Positions 27,448-36,154 of a DNA stretch of 64,000 bases are shown piece after piece. Source of the DNA: Qipengyuania_B thermophila (GTDB lineage Bacteria; Pseudomonadota; Alphaproteobacteria; Sphingomonadales; Sphingomonadaceae); assembly GCF_004153605.1 (NCBI RefSeq), contig NZ_SDSI01000001.1, forward strand, positions 62,001 to 126,000, given 5' to 3'. The notes below the pieces were generated by a model, which did not search any database, was not told where the DNA came from, and saw nothing but the letters and a program-made list of their open reading frames with translations. Every line of letters starts with the position of its first letter. The first letter of the stretch is position 1. Made by a program: the position numbers and the translations under genes.

Positions 27448-28532
27448 CAGCCGAACACCACCACCGAACGGGCCTGATGACCCGCGCGCAGCCGGTCGAA
27501 ACCCTCGTTCACCTGCGCGAGCGGGATCCGCTCGGCGACGAGGGTGTCGAGGTCGAGCAGTCCGCGCATGTAGAAGTCGACCAGCCGCGGCAGGTCCACC
27601 GGAAAGCGGTTCATGCCCATGATGGCGCCCTGAAGCCGCTTGCCGCTGAGCAGATCCATCGCGGACAGCCCCACCTTGCAGTCGAGCGGCATCATGCCGA
27701 GGATGGTTGCCGTTCCTCCACGGCGCAGCGCCTTGACCGCAAGGGCCGCCGACTCCGGCCGGCCGACCGCCTCGATGGCATGGTCGACGCCGCCCTTGGT
27801 GAGCGCCACGATCTCCTCTGCGGCCGTCGGGGAGAGGGCATCCACTGTGTCAGTTGCCCCCAGCACCTCGGCCAGCGCCCGCTTCTCAGGCTGCGGATCG
27901 GCAGCCACGATCCGCCCCGCTCCCGCGATCCTCGCCGCGTTGATGGCGGCGAGCCCGACCCCGCCGCAGCCGATGACCGCCACCGTCTCGCCCGGAACCA
28001 GCCGCGCGGCGTTGAACACCGCCCCGGCGCCGGTCGTCACCGCGCAGCCGATCACGGCCGCCCGGTCGAGCGGCATGTCCCGGTCGATGGCGACGCAGGC
28101 GTGTTCGTGCACGAGCATCGTTTCCGCCAGCGCCGACAGGTTGAGCATCTGGTGCACCGGACCGTCGCCCCGGCGAAGGCGCGGCGGCTGCTGAGGCGAA
28201 CGCCGCGTCTCGCCGCCAAGACACAGTGCCATGCGGCCCGTCACGCAGAATTCGCAATGTCCGCAGAAAGCCGACAGGCAGGTGACGACGTGATCGCCGG
28301 CCTTCACGGTCCGCACCTCCGAACCGACCTCGAGGACCACGCCCGCCGCCTCGTGGCCCGGCACGCACGGCAGGGCATGGGGATAGGCGCCGTCGATGAA
28401 GTGCAGGTCCGAATGGCACAGGCCGCAGGCCGCGGTGCGGATCAGCACCTCCCGCGGACCCGGCTTGTCGACTGTCAGCGTGTCGAGGACAAGCGGCTCC
28501 CCCGTCCGCTCCAGAACCGCCGCCCGGCTCAT
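27447..28532 (-). CDS. zinc-dependent alcohol dehydrogenase (MDR superfamily)
   Basis: A 361-residue NAD(P)-dependent oxidoreductase. Catalytic-zinc ligands Cys36 and His60-Glu61 are in CGLCHSD and VPGHEAAG. The four structural-zinc cysteines are Cys90, 93, 96 and 104. The Rossmann motif is AVIGCGGVGLAAINAA. It is similar to class-III-type alcohol dehydrogenases and presumably oxidises a hydroxy intermediate of the surrounding acyl-CoA pathway. It is coupled to the upstream acyl-CoA dehydrogenase by a 4-base overlap and to the kinase by 1 base. Confidence 0.93.
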   Translation of the reverse strand: MSRAAVLERTGEPLVLDTLTVDKPGPREVLIRTAACGLCHSDLHFIDGAYPHALPCVPGHEAAGVVLEVGSEVRTVKAGDHVVTCLSAFCGHCEFCVTGRMALCLGGETRRSPQQPPRLRRGDGPVHQMLNLSALAETMLVHEHACVAIDRDMPLDRAAVIGCAVTTGAGAVFNAARLVPGETVAVIGCGGVGLAAINAARIAGAGRIVAADPQPEKRALAEVLGATDTVDALSPTAAEEIVALTKGGVDHAIEAVGRPESAALAVKALRRGGTATILGMMPLDCKVGLSAMDLLSGKRLQGAIMGMNRFPVDLPRLVDFYMRGLLDLDTLVAERIPLAQVNEGFDRLRAGHQARSVVVFG

Positions 28533-29848
28533 GCGGCGCTCGCGCCCGCGCTGCCGCCGCCGCTGCCGGCCGCAAGGCCCGCACCGACACCGTCATTGCC
28601 GTCCGGTCGGGCCGCGTGGCGGGCGAACTCGATCCGCGCAATGGCCCGCGCGTGCACTTCGTCCGGCCCGTCGGCGAGCCGCAGCGTGCGCTGGTGGGCA
28701 TAGGCGCGCGCGAGGCCGAAATCATCGGAGACACCCCCGCCGCCATGCGCCTGAATGGCATCGTCGATGATCCTGAGCGCCATCACCGGCGCCTGCACCT
28801 TGATCATCGCGATTTCCTGCGCGGCCGCCTTGTTGCCGACCTTGTCCATCATGTCGGCCGCTTTCAGGCACAGGAGCCGGGTCATCTCGATGTCGATGCG
28901 CGCCCTGGCGACCCGCTCTTCCCACACGGAATGCTTGTAGATCGGCTTCCCGAAAGCCTCGCGCGATTGCAGCCGGCGGCACATCTTCTCCAGCGCCTCT
29001 TCCGCGACCCCGATCGTCCGCATGCAGTGGTGGATGCGTCCCGGCCCCAGACGGCCCTGCGCGATCTCGAACCCGCGCCCCTCGCCCAGCAGCATGTTCT
29101 CGGCCGGGATCCGCACGTCCCTGAGCTCGATTTCCATGTGCCCATGCGGGGCGTCGTCATAGCCGAACACGGGCAGATGGCGCAGCACGGTCACGCCCGG
29201 CGCGTCCAGCGGCATCAGCACCATCGACTGCTGCGCATGGCGGCTGGCGCTGGTGTCGGTCTTGCCCATGAGGATGGCGATCTTGCAGCGCGGGTCGCCG
29301 GCTCCGCTCGACCACCACTTGCGGCCGTTGATGACGTATTCGTCGCCGTCCCGCTCGATGCGGCACTCGATGTTGGTCGCATCGGATGAGGCGACCTGAG
29401 GCTCGGTCATGAGGAAGGCGGAGCGGATCTCGCCGTTCATCAGCGGACGCAGCCACTTCTCCTTCTGCTCGGCCGTTCCGTAGCGGTGCAGCACTTCCAT
29501 GTTGCCGGTGTCGGGCGCCGAGCAGTTGAACACTTCGCTGGCGAAGCCGATCCGGCCCATCTCTTCGGCGCACAAGGCATATTCGAGATTGGTCAGCCCC
29601 GGCCCGTCGAACTCGAAGCTGTCGTCGACATGCTGGTGGCCGGCGTTGCGCGGCGGCATGAACAGGTTCCAGATGCCCTGCCGCCGTGCCTCCTTCTTCA
29701 GATCCTCGACGACCTGGATGACCTTCCACCGTTCGCCCGCGCGGTCCTGCTCGTCATAGACGGGCACGGCGGGACGGACGTGCCGGGTGATGAAGTCGCG
29801 CACGCGCCCCTGCCAGTGTTGCTGCCGCTCGGTGGGGTGGAAATCCAT
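28529..29848 (-). CDS. acyl-CoA dehydrogenase (FadE-like, ACAD10/11-type)
   Basis: A 439-residue FAD flavoprotein. It starts MDFHPTERQQHWQGRVRDFI and contains the FAD/substrate motifs MTEPQVASSDATNIECRIE, YVINGRKWWSSGAGDPRCKI, and IQAHGGGGVSDDFGLARAYA at the active-site end. The extra 30-residue Gly/Ala tail is low-complexity. It is longer than typical short-chain enzymes and resembles the dehydrogenase half of ACAD10/11. The frame continues open upstream into the transporter gene, but the ATG at 29848 matches family starts. It shares the operon with the APH-type kinase. Confidence 0.93.
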   Translation of the reverse strand: MDFHPTERQQHWQGRVRDFITRHVRPAVPVYDEQDRAGERWKVIQVVEDLKKEARRQGIWNLFMPPRNAGHQHVDDSFEFDGPGLTNLEYALCAEEMGRIGFASEVFNCSAPDTGNMEVLHRYGTAEQKEKWLRPLMNGEIRSAFLMTEPQVASSDATNIECRIERDGDEYVINGRKWWSSGAGDPRCKIAILMGKTDTSASRHAQQSMVLMPLDAPGVTVLRHLPVFGYDDAPHGHMEIELRDVRIPAENMLLGEGRGFEIAQGRLGPGRIHHCMRTIGVAEEALEKMCRRLQSREAFGKPIYKHSVWEERVARARIDIEMTRLLCLKAADMMDKVGNKAAAQEIAMIKVQAPVMALRIIDDAIQAHGGGGVSDDFGLARAYAHQRTLRLADGPDEVHARAIARIEFARHAARPDGNDGVGAGLAAGSGGGSAGASAA

Positions 29849-29910
29849 GGCTGTGCGTCCTCTCTGTTGTGGGCACGGGATGCCGTGTCCGCGCGCCGGG
29901 CGCAACCCGC

Positions 29911-31395
29911 TCAGGGCACGCCCGGCGTGCTCGCGCCCGGATTGTGCCCCGCGGCGGCGAGCGCCGCCAGCCGCGCCTCGTGATCGGCGCGGTTGATGGG
30001 AAACCGCGCCAGCCAGAACGACGTCACCACCGCCAGCACCAGCGACACGGCGGCAAAGACAAGGATCAGGCGATCGATGACGGCGCCGTCGACCGCGCCG
30101 GGCACCGCGCCCTCCGGCAGGCCGGCGAAGGCGACGATCAGCCCGGCCGCGAAGATGCCGATCCCGCCGGCGCACTTCTGGATGAACCAGTTGCCGGCGT
30201 AGAACGACCCCTCCGCACGCCTTCCGGTCCGCTCCTCGAAGGCCTCGACGATTTCGGCCACCATCGACGACCCGGACAGCAGAACCACCACGCTGGCCCA
30301 GTTCGCCACCAGCAGGAAGCCGAAGATCAGGACCGTGGATGCCACACCGCCCGGTTCCGGCCAGAACCCGAGGAGAAACAGCGTGTAGGGCGTAAGCCAG
30401 CAGGCCACGCCGAGCAGCACGATCCGCGACGCCGTCACCGCCTTGCCCCAGCGGCGGTGGAGCGGCCCCACGGTGAGAAACACGGCGACGATGCTGGCGA
30501 ACAGGACGAAGGGCAGGATGTTGAACGCGCCCGGGGTGAACTGCCAGACATAGAGATACAGGTAGTTGATGAGCGCGAAGGTGATGCCCTGGCTCACATA
30601 GGCGGCCACCGAGCCGGCGGCGAGGATCACGAAGGCGCGTTCGGAAAACGCCTCGCGGATTTCGGAGAACGCGCCGCGGAAGGAGAACGGGGCGTGCCGA
30701 TGGGCCGGGTATCCGGCCACCCGCCGGTGCTGCGCCAGCGCCGATCCGAGCACCGAGACCGTGATGAGCGCGCCGCCGAAGATGCCGAACGCGGCATAGC
30801 CGTCCGGGTCCAGCATCCCGCCCGACAGGAACACGCCATAGGCGAGCAGGAGCATCAGCAGCCCGCCCGCCCACCCCAGCAGCCCGCGCCAGCGGAACAG
30901 GTCGGTCCGTTCGTCATAGTCGCGGGTGAGTTCCGGCACGAGGGCGGCGGAGGGCACCTCGACCATCGACAGCAGCAGCCGCACCGTGACCGCAACCGCC
31001 AGCAGCCGCCAGAAGGACGGCTCCTCGCCGGGAAAGGCCCACAGGACCGACCACATGATGCCGAGCGGCACGGCCGCCGCATACATCCACGGCAGGCGCC
31101 GGCCCCAGCTTGTGTAGGTGCGGTCGGACAGGTTGCCGAGCAGCGGATCGATGCACGCGTCGATGAACAGCGCCAGCATCAGCGCGAGGCTGACGGTGGC
31201 CGCTGGCATGCCGAGCACCTGATTGTAGTAGAGCAGCAGGAACACGGCAAAACCGTTGTCCTTGACGCCGAAGGCCACGGCTCCGAACCCGTTGGCAAGC
31301 TTGATCCGGAGGGGGAGCGGCTGCGCCGCGGACGCTGGCGCCGCGCCGCGGCGCGGCGTTCCTGCCAGCTCCTCATCCCGCACCGCCTGCTCCAT
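29911..31395 (-). CDS. MFS transporter, MelB/GPH-like
   Basis: A 494-residue inner-membrane permease with about 12 predicted membrane segments. Features typical of the glycoside-pentoside-hexuronide:cation symporter branch are GVKDNGFAVFLLLYYNQVLG, the loop DPLLGNLSDRTYTSWGRRLP, and ELTRDYDERTDLFRWRG. In sphingomonads such permeases often sit in lipid or terpenoid catabolic clusters and may take up hydrophobic acids rather than sugars. The ATG at 31395 was chosen because the hydrophobic core begins soon after. It is the first gene of the leftward run and divergent from the acyl-CoA dehydrogenase pair. Confidence 0.9.
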   Translation of the reverse strand: MEQAVRDEELAGTPRRGAAPASAAQPLPLRIKLANGFGAVAFGVKDNGFAVFLLLYYNQVLGMPAATVSLALMLALFIDACIDPLLGNLSDRTYTSWGRRLPWMYAAAVPLGIMWSVLWAFPGEEPSFWRLLAVAVTVRLLLSMVEVPSAALVPELTRDYDERTDLFRWRGLLGWAGGLLMLLLAYGVFLSGGMLDPDGYAAFGIFGGALITVSVLGSALAQHRRVAGYPAHRHAPFSFRGAFSEIREAFSERAFVILAAGSVAAYVSQGITFALINYLYLYVWQFTPGAFNILPFVLFASIVAVFLTVGPLHRRWGKAVTASRIVLLGVACWLTPYTLFLLGFWPEPGGVASTVLIFGFLLVANWASVVVLLSGSSMVAEIVEAFEERTGRRAEGSFYAGNWFIQKCAGGIGIFAAGLIVAFAGLPEGAVPGAVDGAVIDRLILVFAAVSLVLAVVTSFWLARFPINRADHEARLAALAAAGHNPGASTPGVP

Positions 31396-31570
31396 GCCGA
31401 CTCCCGCAGCTTGCCGGTCCAAGCCTAGGGCGCGCCGGAGCACCGTCAATGGCGGGCGCAATGACGCTACGGCATCCGGGCGAAGGCCATCGCGGGGTTG
31501 CGGAGCCCTGATGACGCGGCCTAGTGTCTGCCGGCCGCGGGGCGACGCGGCGGGCTGAAGGATGAGGATC

Positions 31571-32764
31571 ATGGCCGACCTGACCCAGTTTCGTGAACAG
31601 ACCCGCACCTGGCTGCAACAGAACTGTCCGCCCGAGATGCGCGAGCCGGTCCGGTCCGAGGACGACATCTACTGGGGCGGGCGCGACGCCCGCTTCGCCA
31701 GCGAGGCGCAGCGGGTCTGGTTCGAGGCGTGCCGCGACAAGGGCTACACCGTTCCGGCCTGGCCCAAGGAGTATGGCGGCGCGGGATTGTCGCCGCCGGA
31801 AGCCAAGGTGCTGCGCGAGGAGATGGCCCGCATCGGCGCCCGCCCGCCGCTGTCCTCCTTCGGCATCTGGATGCTCGGACCGGCCCTGCTGCACTTCGGC
31901 ACCGAGGGACAGAAGCAGCGGTTCCTCCGCGAAATCGCCCGCGGCGAGGTCCGCTGGTGCCAGGGCTATTCGGAACCGGGCAGCGGATCGGACCTCGTCT
32001 CCTTGCAGACGTCCGGCGAGGACCGGGGCGACCACTGGCTCGTCAACGGCCAGAAGGTGTGGACCTCCTACGCGGACAAGTGCGACTGGATCTTCTGCCT
32101 CGTACGCACGGATCGGGAGAACAAGTATCGCGGCATCACCTTCATGCTGTTCGACATGACGACGCCCGGCGTGTCGACCAAGCCGATCAAGCTCATCAGC
32201 GGATCGAGCCCTTTCTGCGAGACGTTCTTCGACGACGTGAAGGTGCCCAAAAGCTACGGCGAGGACATCCCCGCGCAGGTGGGCGAGGTCAATCGCGGCT
32301 GGGACGTGGCCAAATACCTTCTCGGCCACGAGCGCGAGATGATCTCGGGCGCGGACAGTTCCGAGCGCACCGCAGGAATAGGGGCCGCGATGAAGCGGGT
32401 GGCCGAGGGCGGCGGCGGCAGTCTCGACCCGCTGCTGAGGGCCGAGCTTGCCCAGTTCGACGTCGACGCGCTTGCCTACGCGTGCATGGGCGAGAAGTTT
32501 CTCGACGAGGTCAAGGTCGGCAAGGCCCACCCGGCGCAGCCGAACATGATGAAGTACGCCGGAACGGAACTGAACAAGCGGCGCCACGAGCTGATGATGG
32601 CGGTCGGAGGCTCGCGCGCGCTGGAATGGGACAGCGAGGAAACCGCGGGCGGCAAGCCGGCGCGTGACTGGCTGCGGACCAAGGCCAACAGCATCGAGGG
32701 CGGCACCAGCGAGATCATGCTGAACGTCGTCGCCAAGCGCATCCTCGACCTGCCGGGCGGTTAA
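31571..32764 (+). CDS. acyl-CoA dehydrogenase, subunit of a probable heteromeric pair
   Basis: A 397-residue FAD enzyme starting MADLTQFREQTRTWLQQNCP. Motifs are GYSEPGSGSDLVSLQTSGED, HWLVNGQKVWTSYADKCDW, and near the C-terminus NSIEGGTSEIMLNVVAKRIL. An ATG nine bases upstream is possible; 31571 has GAAGGA at good spacing. It is followed after 79 bases by a second, shorter acyl-CoA dehydrogenase. Adjacent unequal pairs of this kind form alpha2-beta2 enzymes acting on bulky CoA thioesters, such as steroid side chains, in actinobacteria. Heteromer formation here is inferred. Confidence 0.92.
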   Translation: MADLTQFREQTRTWLQQNCPPEMREPVRSEDDIYWGGRDARFASEAQRVWFEACRDKGYTVPAWPKEYGGAGLSPPEAKVLREEMARIGARPPLSSFGIWMLGPALLHFGTEGQKQRFLREIARGEVRWCQGYSEPGSGSDLVSLQTSGEDRGDHWLVNGQKVWTSYADKCDWIFCLVRTDRENKYRGITFMLFDMTTPGVSTKPIKLISGSSPFCETFFDDVKVPKSYGEDIPAQVGEVNRGWDVAKYLLGHEREMISGADSSERTAGIGAAMKRVAEGGGGSLDPLLRAELAQFDVDALAYACMGEKFLDEVKVGKAHPAQPNMMKYAGTELNKRRHELMMAVGGSRALEWDSEETAGGKPARDWLRTKANSIEGGTSEIMLNVVAKRILDLPGG

Positions 32765-32843
32765 GGGGCGCCGCCGGCGCGATCACAGCAGAGGACGAGT
32801 GCGCATCGGCCGACGATCGGCTGATGACGGAAGGGACAAGAGG

Positions 32844-33983
32844 ATGCCGCTTTACCACACCGACGACCAGCAGATGCTGCACGACACCGTTGCGCCGTTC
32901 ATGGCGGAGGAAGGCGGCATTGCCCGGCAGCTGCGGCACTGGCGCGACCGCGACTGCCCCGACGGGTTCGGGCATGCGCTGTGGCGGCAGTTCGCGGAGA
33001 TGGGGTTCACCGGCATCCTCGTCGCGGAAGAGGACGGCGGTCTTGGCATGGGCCATGTCGAGGCGGGCATCCTCCTCGAGGAGGTCGGCCGCAACCTCAC
33101 GCCCTCGCCCTTCCTCGCCACCTCCGTGCTGGTCGCCAGCGCGCTGCGCCATGGCAGCGACGATGTGCGCGGGCGCTGGCTGCCCGGCCTGCTTTCGGGC
33201 GAGACCGTCTACTCCGCCGCGATCGACGAGGGGCCGAAACACCGCCCCGAGCGCATCGCCTGCCGCGCCGAGCGTTCGGGCAACGGATTCCGCCTGACGG
33301 GTCAGAAGGACTTCGTGCTGCACGGGGCGAGCGCCGACATGATCGTGGTCGCGGCGCGCACCTCCGGCGAGGACGGTGAAACCGACGGCATCACCCTGTT
33401 CGCCGTCCCGCGCGATGCCAACGGAATGCAGCACCAGCCGGTGCGGCTGGTCGACAGTTCGGTGGCGACACACACCCGCTTCGACGGCGTGGAACTCGAC
33501 GGCGACGCGGTGATCGGCGAAGTCGACGGCGGCCGGGTGGTGCTCGACGCCATGCTCCGTGCCGGGCGTGTCGGCGCAGCGGCCGAAGGGGTGGGCGTCG
33601 CGCGCGGCGCCATGGACATGACGGTCGGCTATCTCAAGCAGCGCAAGCAGTTCGGCCGGTTCATCGGCGAGTTCCAGGCCCTGCAGCACCGGGCGGCGCA
33701 TCTCTATGCGGAGGTGGAGATCGCCAGGGCGGCAGTGATGAAAGCGGCGCAGTTGCTCGATGCCGGCGCCGAGCAGGCCGACCTGATGACAAGCGTCGCC
33801 AAGGCCAAGGTTGCCAAGGCGGCGCGGTTGGCGGTTCAGGAGGGCGTGCAGATGCATGGCGGCATCGGCATGACCGATGAATACGACATCGGCTTCTACA
33901 TGAAGCGTGACCGGGCGCTGGCGGAGTTCCTGGGCGACGAGCACTATCATGCCGGACGGGTCGCGGCGCTGAGCGGATACTGA
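32844..33983 (+). CDS. acyl-CoA dehydrogenase, second subunit of the pair
   Basis: A 379-residue acyl-CoA dehydrogenase family protein starting MPLYHTDDQQMLHDTVAPFM. It has the N-terminal helical domain (GFTGILVAEEDGGLGMGHVE), middle beta domain, and C-terminal QEGVQMHGGIGMTDEYDIGF and FYMKRDRALAEFLGDEHYH. The frame opens earlier (32799), but the chosen ATG is preceded by an AAGAGG ribosome site. It probably pairs with the gene before it and is followed by an SDR dehydrogenase after 80 bases. Confidence 0.92.
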   Translation: MPLYHTDDQQMLHDTVAPFMAEEGGIARQLRHWRDRDCPDGFGHALWRQFAEMGFTGILVAEEDGGLGMGHVEAGILLEEVGRNLTPSPFLATSVLVASALRHGSDDVRGRWLPGLLSGETVYSAAIDEGPKHRPERIACRAERSGNGFRLTGQKDFVLHGASADMIVVAARTSGEDGETDGITLFAVPRDANGMQHQPVRLVDSSVATHTRFDGVELDGDAVIGEVDGGRVVLDAMLRAGRVGAAAEGVGVARGAMDMTVGYLKQRKQFGRFIGEFQALQHRAAHLYAEVEIARAAVMKAAQLLDAGAEQADLMTSVAKAKVAKAARLAVQEGVQMHGGIGMTDEYDIGFYMKRDRALAEFLGDEHYHAGRVAALSGY

Positions 33984-34063
33984 TCCGCCGGGCGGATGCA
34001 GGTCCCCAGGCGCGGCTCGACGCACGGCGGCTGACTGGCTGAGAACAAGCGGAGTTCACCTCA

Positions 34064-34870
34064 ATGAACCTTACAGACCTTTTCTCCCTCGACGGCCGGG
34101 TGGCGCTCGTCACCGGCGGATCGCGCGGCATCGGGCGGATGATCGTCGAAGGCCTGCTCGCCGCGGGCGCGGCGTGGGTCTACATCGTCGCCCGCAAGGC
34201 GGAGCAGGTGGAGGAAACCGTCGACGCGCTGGGCGGCAAGGTGATCGGCCTTGTCGGCGATCTCAGCCAGATGGACGGCATCCAGCGGCTCGCGGACGAG
34301 CTGGCCGCGCGCGAGGACCGGCTCGATCTGCTCGTCAACAATGCAGGCGCGGCGTGGGGCGCGGAGTTCGAGGAATTTCCGGAGGCCGGCTGGGACCGGA
34401 CGATGGACCTGAACCTCAAGACGCCCTTCTTCCTGACGCAGAAGCTCTACCCGCTGCTGAAAGCCGCCGCCTCGCCCGACCGCCCGGCCAAGGTGCTCAT
34501 GATCGCGTCGATTGACGGGATGAAGAGCAATCCGTGGGAAACCTATCCCTATCAGGCGTCGAAGGCGGGCCTCATCCACCTCACCCGCCGGATGGCCGCG
34601 CGGCTGATCCGCGACAACATCGTCGTCAACGGCATCGGTCCCGGAGCGTTTCCGTCCGCCATGAACCGCGCCGCCCGCGACAACGAGGAGATGGTCAGCC
34701 GCGGCATTCCGGCGCGCCGGGTCGGCGTGACCGAGGACATGGCGGCGGGCGCGATCTACCTGCTCAGCCGCGCGGGCGACTATGTGGTAGGCACGACGAT
34801 CCCCATCGACGGCGGGGTCGTGAACGCGAATGTCGGGGCTGGAAACTTCGTCGATCCGTCGGGGCGGTGA
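34064..34870 (+). CDS. short-chain dehydrogenase/reductase (SDR)
   Basis: A 268-residue NAD(P)-binding oxidoreductase. The cofactor motif is TGGSRGIG (17-24), NNAG is in LLVNNAGAAWG, and catalytic Tyr163 and Lys167 are in YQASK. The C-terminal VVGTTIPIDGGVVNAN is the classical FabG-like end. It is placed third in the rightward acyl-CoA catabolism run and may oxidise a 3-hydroxyacyl-CoA or related alcohol. The substrate is not readable. Confidence 0.92.
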   Translation: MNLTDLFSLDGRVALVTGGSRGIGRMIVEGLLAAGAAWVYIVARKAEQVEETVDALGGKVIGLVGDLSQMDGIQRLADELAAREDRLDLLVNNAGAAWGAEFEEFPEAGWDRTMDLNLKTPFFLTQKLYPLLKAAASPDRPAKVLMIASIDGMKSNPWETYPYQASKAGLIHLTRRMAARLIRDNIVVNGIGPGAFPSAMNRAARDNEEMVSRGIPARRVGVTEDMAAGAIYLLSRAGDYVVGTTIPIDGGVVNANVGAGNFVDPSGR

Positions 34871-34878
34871 GAGGACAG

Positions 34879-34899
34879 GGGGCCGATGGATACGGCCCT
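34879..34899. terminator. hairpin between convergent SDR and gmk
   Basis: GGGCCG (34880-34885) pairs with CGGCCC (34893-34898), plus a G-T closing pair, with a 7-base loop. It lies exactly between two convergent stop codons. There is no clear T-run on either side, so the assignment is moderate. Confidence 0.4.
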
Positions 34900-35552
34900 C
34901 ACCCCATCAGGCCGCGCACGAAATCGACCAGCCCGGTCTGCCGCGCCCGCCTGAGCCGCTCCGCCTTCAGGATGCCGTGCACGGCGGCAAAGCACCGGTC
35001 GAAGTCGTCGTTGACGACCACGTAGTCATAGCCGTCCCAGTGGCTGATCTCAGAGCGGGCGCGGGCCATGCGGTACTGGACCACGTCCTCGCTGTCCGAT
35101 CCGCGTGAGCGGAGCCGTTCCTCCAGCGCCGCGATCGAGGGGGGCAGGAGGAACACGCGGACGACGTCCACCTCCATCCTCTGATAGAGTTGCTGCGTTC
35201 CCTGCCAGTCGATGTCGAACAGGAAGTCCTGTCCCGCCTTCAGCCCGGCCTTGATCTGCGCCTTGGGCGTGCCGTACAGGTGGCCGAACACCTCCGCCCA
35301 TTCGAGCAGTTCGCCATCGTCGACCATGCGGCGGAACGCCGCTTCCGTGACGAAGTGGTAGTCGCGCCCGTCGACCTCGCCCGGTCGCGGCTGCCGGGTC
35401 GTGACGGACACCGACAGGCGGATGTCGCTGTCATTCTCCAGCAGGCTGCGCGCAACGGTGGTCTTGCCCGCGCCGGAGGGCGAGGAGAGGATGAACATCA
35501 GGCCGCGGCGCTGAAGCTGGTCACGACTGGCGGGCACGCTGTCAGGAGGCAT
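34899..35552 (-). CDS. gmk: guanylate kinase
   Basis: A 217-residue cytoplasmic enzyme converting GMP and ATP to GDP and ADP. The P-loop is SSPSGAGKTT (about 23-32), the GMP-binding residues are in VSVTTRQPRPGEVDGRDYHF, and the lid region follows. The N-terminal 17 residues (MPPDSVPASRDQLQRRG) are slightly longer than usual. It is the last gene of a leftward group with the unknown protein at 35616 and sspB. Confidence 0.97.
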   Translation of the reverse strand: MPPDSVPASRDQLQRRGLMFILSSPSGAGKTTVARSLLENDSDIRLSVSVTTRQPRPGEVDGRDYHFVTEAAFRRMVDDGELLEWAEVFGHLYGTPKAQIKAGLKAGQDFLFDIDWQGTQQLYQRMEVDVVRVFLLPPSIAALEERLRSRGSDSEDVVQYRMARARSEISHWDGYDYVVVNDDFDRCFAAVHGILKAERLRRARQTGLVDFVRGLMG

Positions 35553-35615
35553 AGCCGCTGTTGGCGCAAACCGGCCGCCTTGCGCAAGGGGCCGCTGGCA
35601 GCGCGCCCCCCGTGT

Positions 35616-36107
35616 TCAATCGGCCATGCTGGCCAGGGTGTCTTCACCCTCCCGCTGCGCCTTGGCTTTGCCCTTCCGCCGGGCCTGGCTCCGTTCGTAC
35701 AGCGCCTTGGCCAGCAGCGTGCCGCCGACCAGCGCCGCGCCCGGCACCGACCGGGTCGCGACCCGGCTCGCCCCCGCCAGCGCCAGCGTGCGCAGGATCG
35801 ACTTCTTCTCCACGATCCGCTTGGCCTGCGTGTCGTCATACCGGTTCTGCAGGACCGACTTGTGCACGGTGTTGCGCATCAGCTGCGAGATGCCGCGCAT
35901 CGCGATGTCGGCCATGAACATGTTGGTGGCCGGATTGGGCGACAGCCCGAGCGTTCCCGGCCCGTCGCTGCGCGCCAGCGGCTTCGTCAGGCGGCTGAGC
36001 TGGCGCCCCGCCATGTCGGTGACATGCTCGTCCCGCTCGTCGCTTGCGCCGGCGGCTCCCCGCCGTCCGCCCTTGCGCCCGTGCTGCCCGGTGGCGTTCC
36101 TCGTCAT
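35616..36107 (-). CDS. hypothetical protein with hydrophobic C-terminal segment
   Basis: A 163-residue protein not assigned to a known family. The N-terminus is basic and polar (MTRNATGQHGRKGGRRGAAG). The middle contains NPATNMFMADIAMRGISQLM and a basic helix VHKSVLQNRYDDTQAKRIVE. A mildly hydrophobic stretch (ILRTLALAGASRVATRSVPG ALVGGTLLAKALYE) precedes a Lys/Arg-rich end. The C-terminal arrangement could be a membrane-associated hairpin. A GTG one codon upstream is an alternative start. It lies between sspB and gmk on the same strand. Confidence 0.75.
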   Translation of the reverse strand: MTRNATGQHGRKGGRRGAAGASDERDEHVTDMAGRQLSRLTKPLARSDGPGTLGLSPNPATNMFMADIAMRGISQLMRNTVHKSVLQNRYDDTQAKRIVEKKSILRTLALAGASRVATRSVPGAALVGGTLLAKALYERSQARRKGKAKAQREGEDTLASMAD

Positions 36108-36154
36108 CACGTCATCCCATGCACCTTGGCCGGGAGAGTGTTCGCGCCCGGCGC

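Noticed and set aside
29849..30874. N-terminal extension of the acyl-CoA dehydrogenase into the permease gene
   Set aside because: It overlaps a well-supported transporter in another frame, and the acyl-CoA dehydrogenase family start is at 29848.
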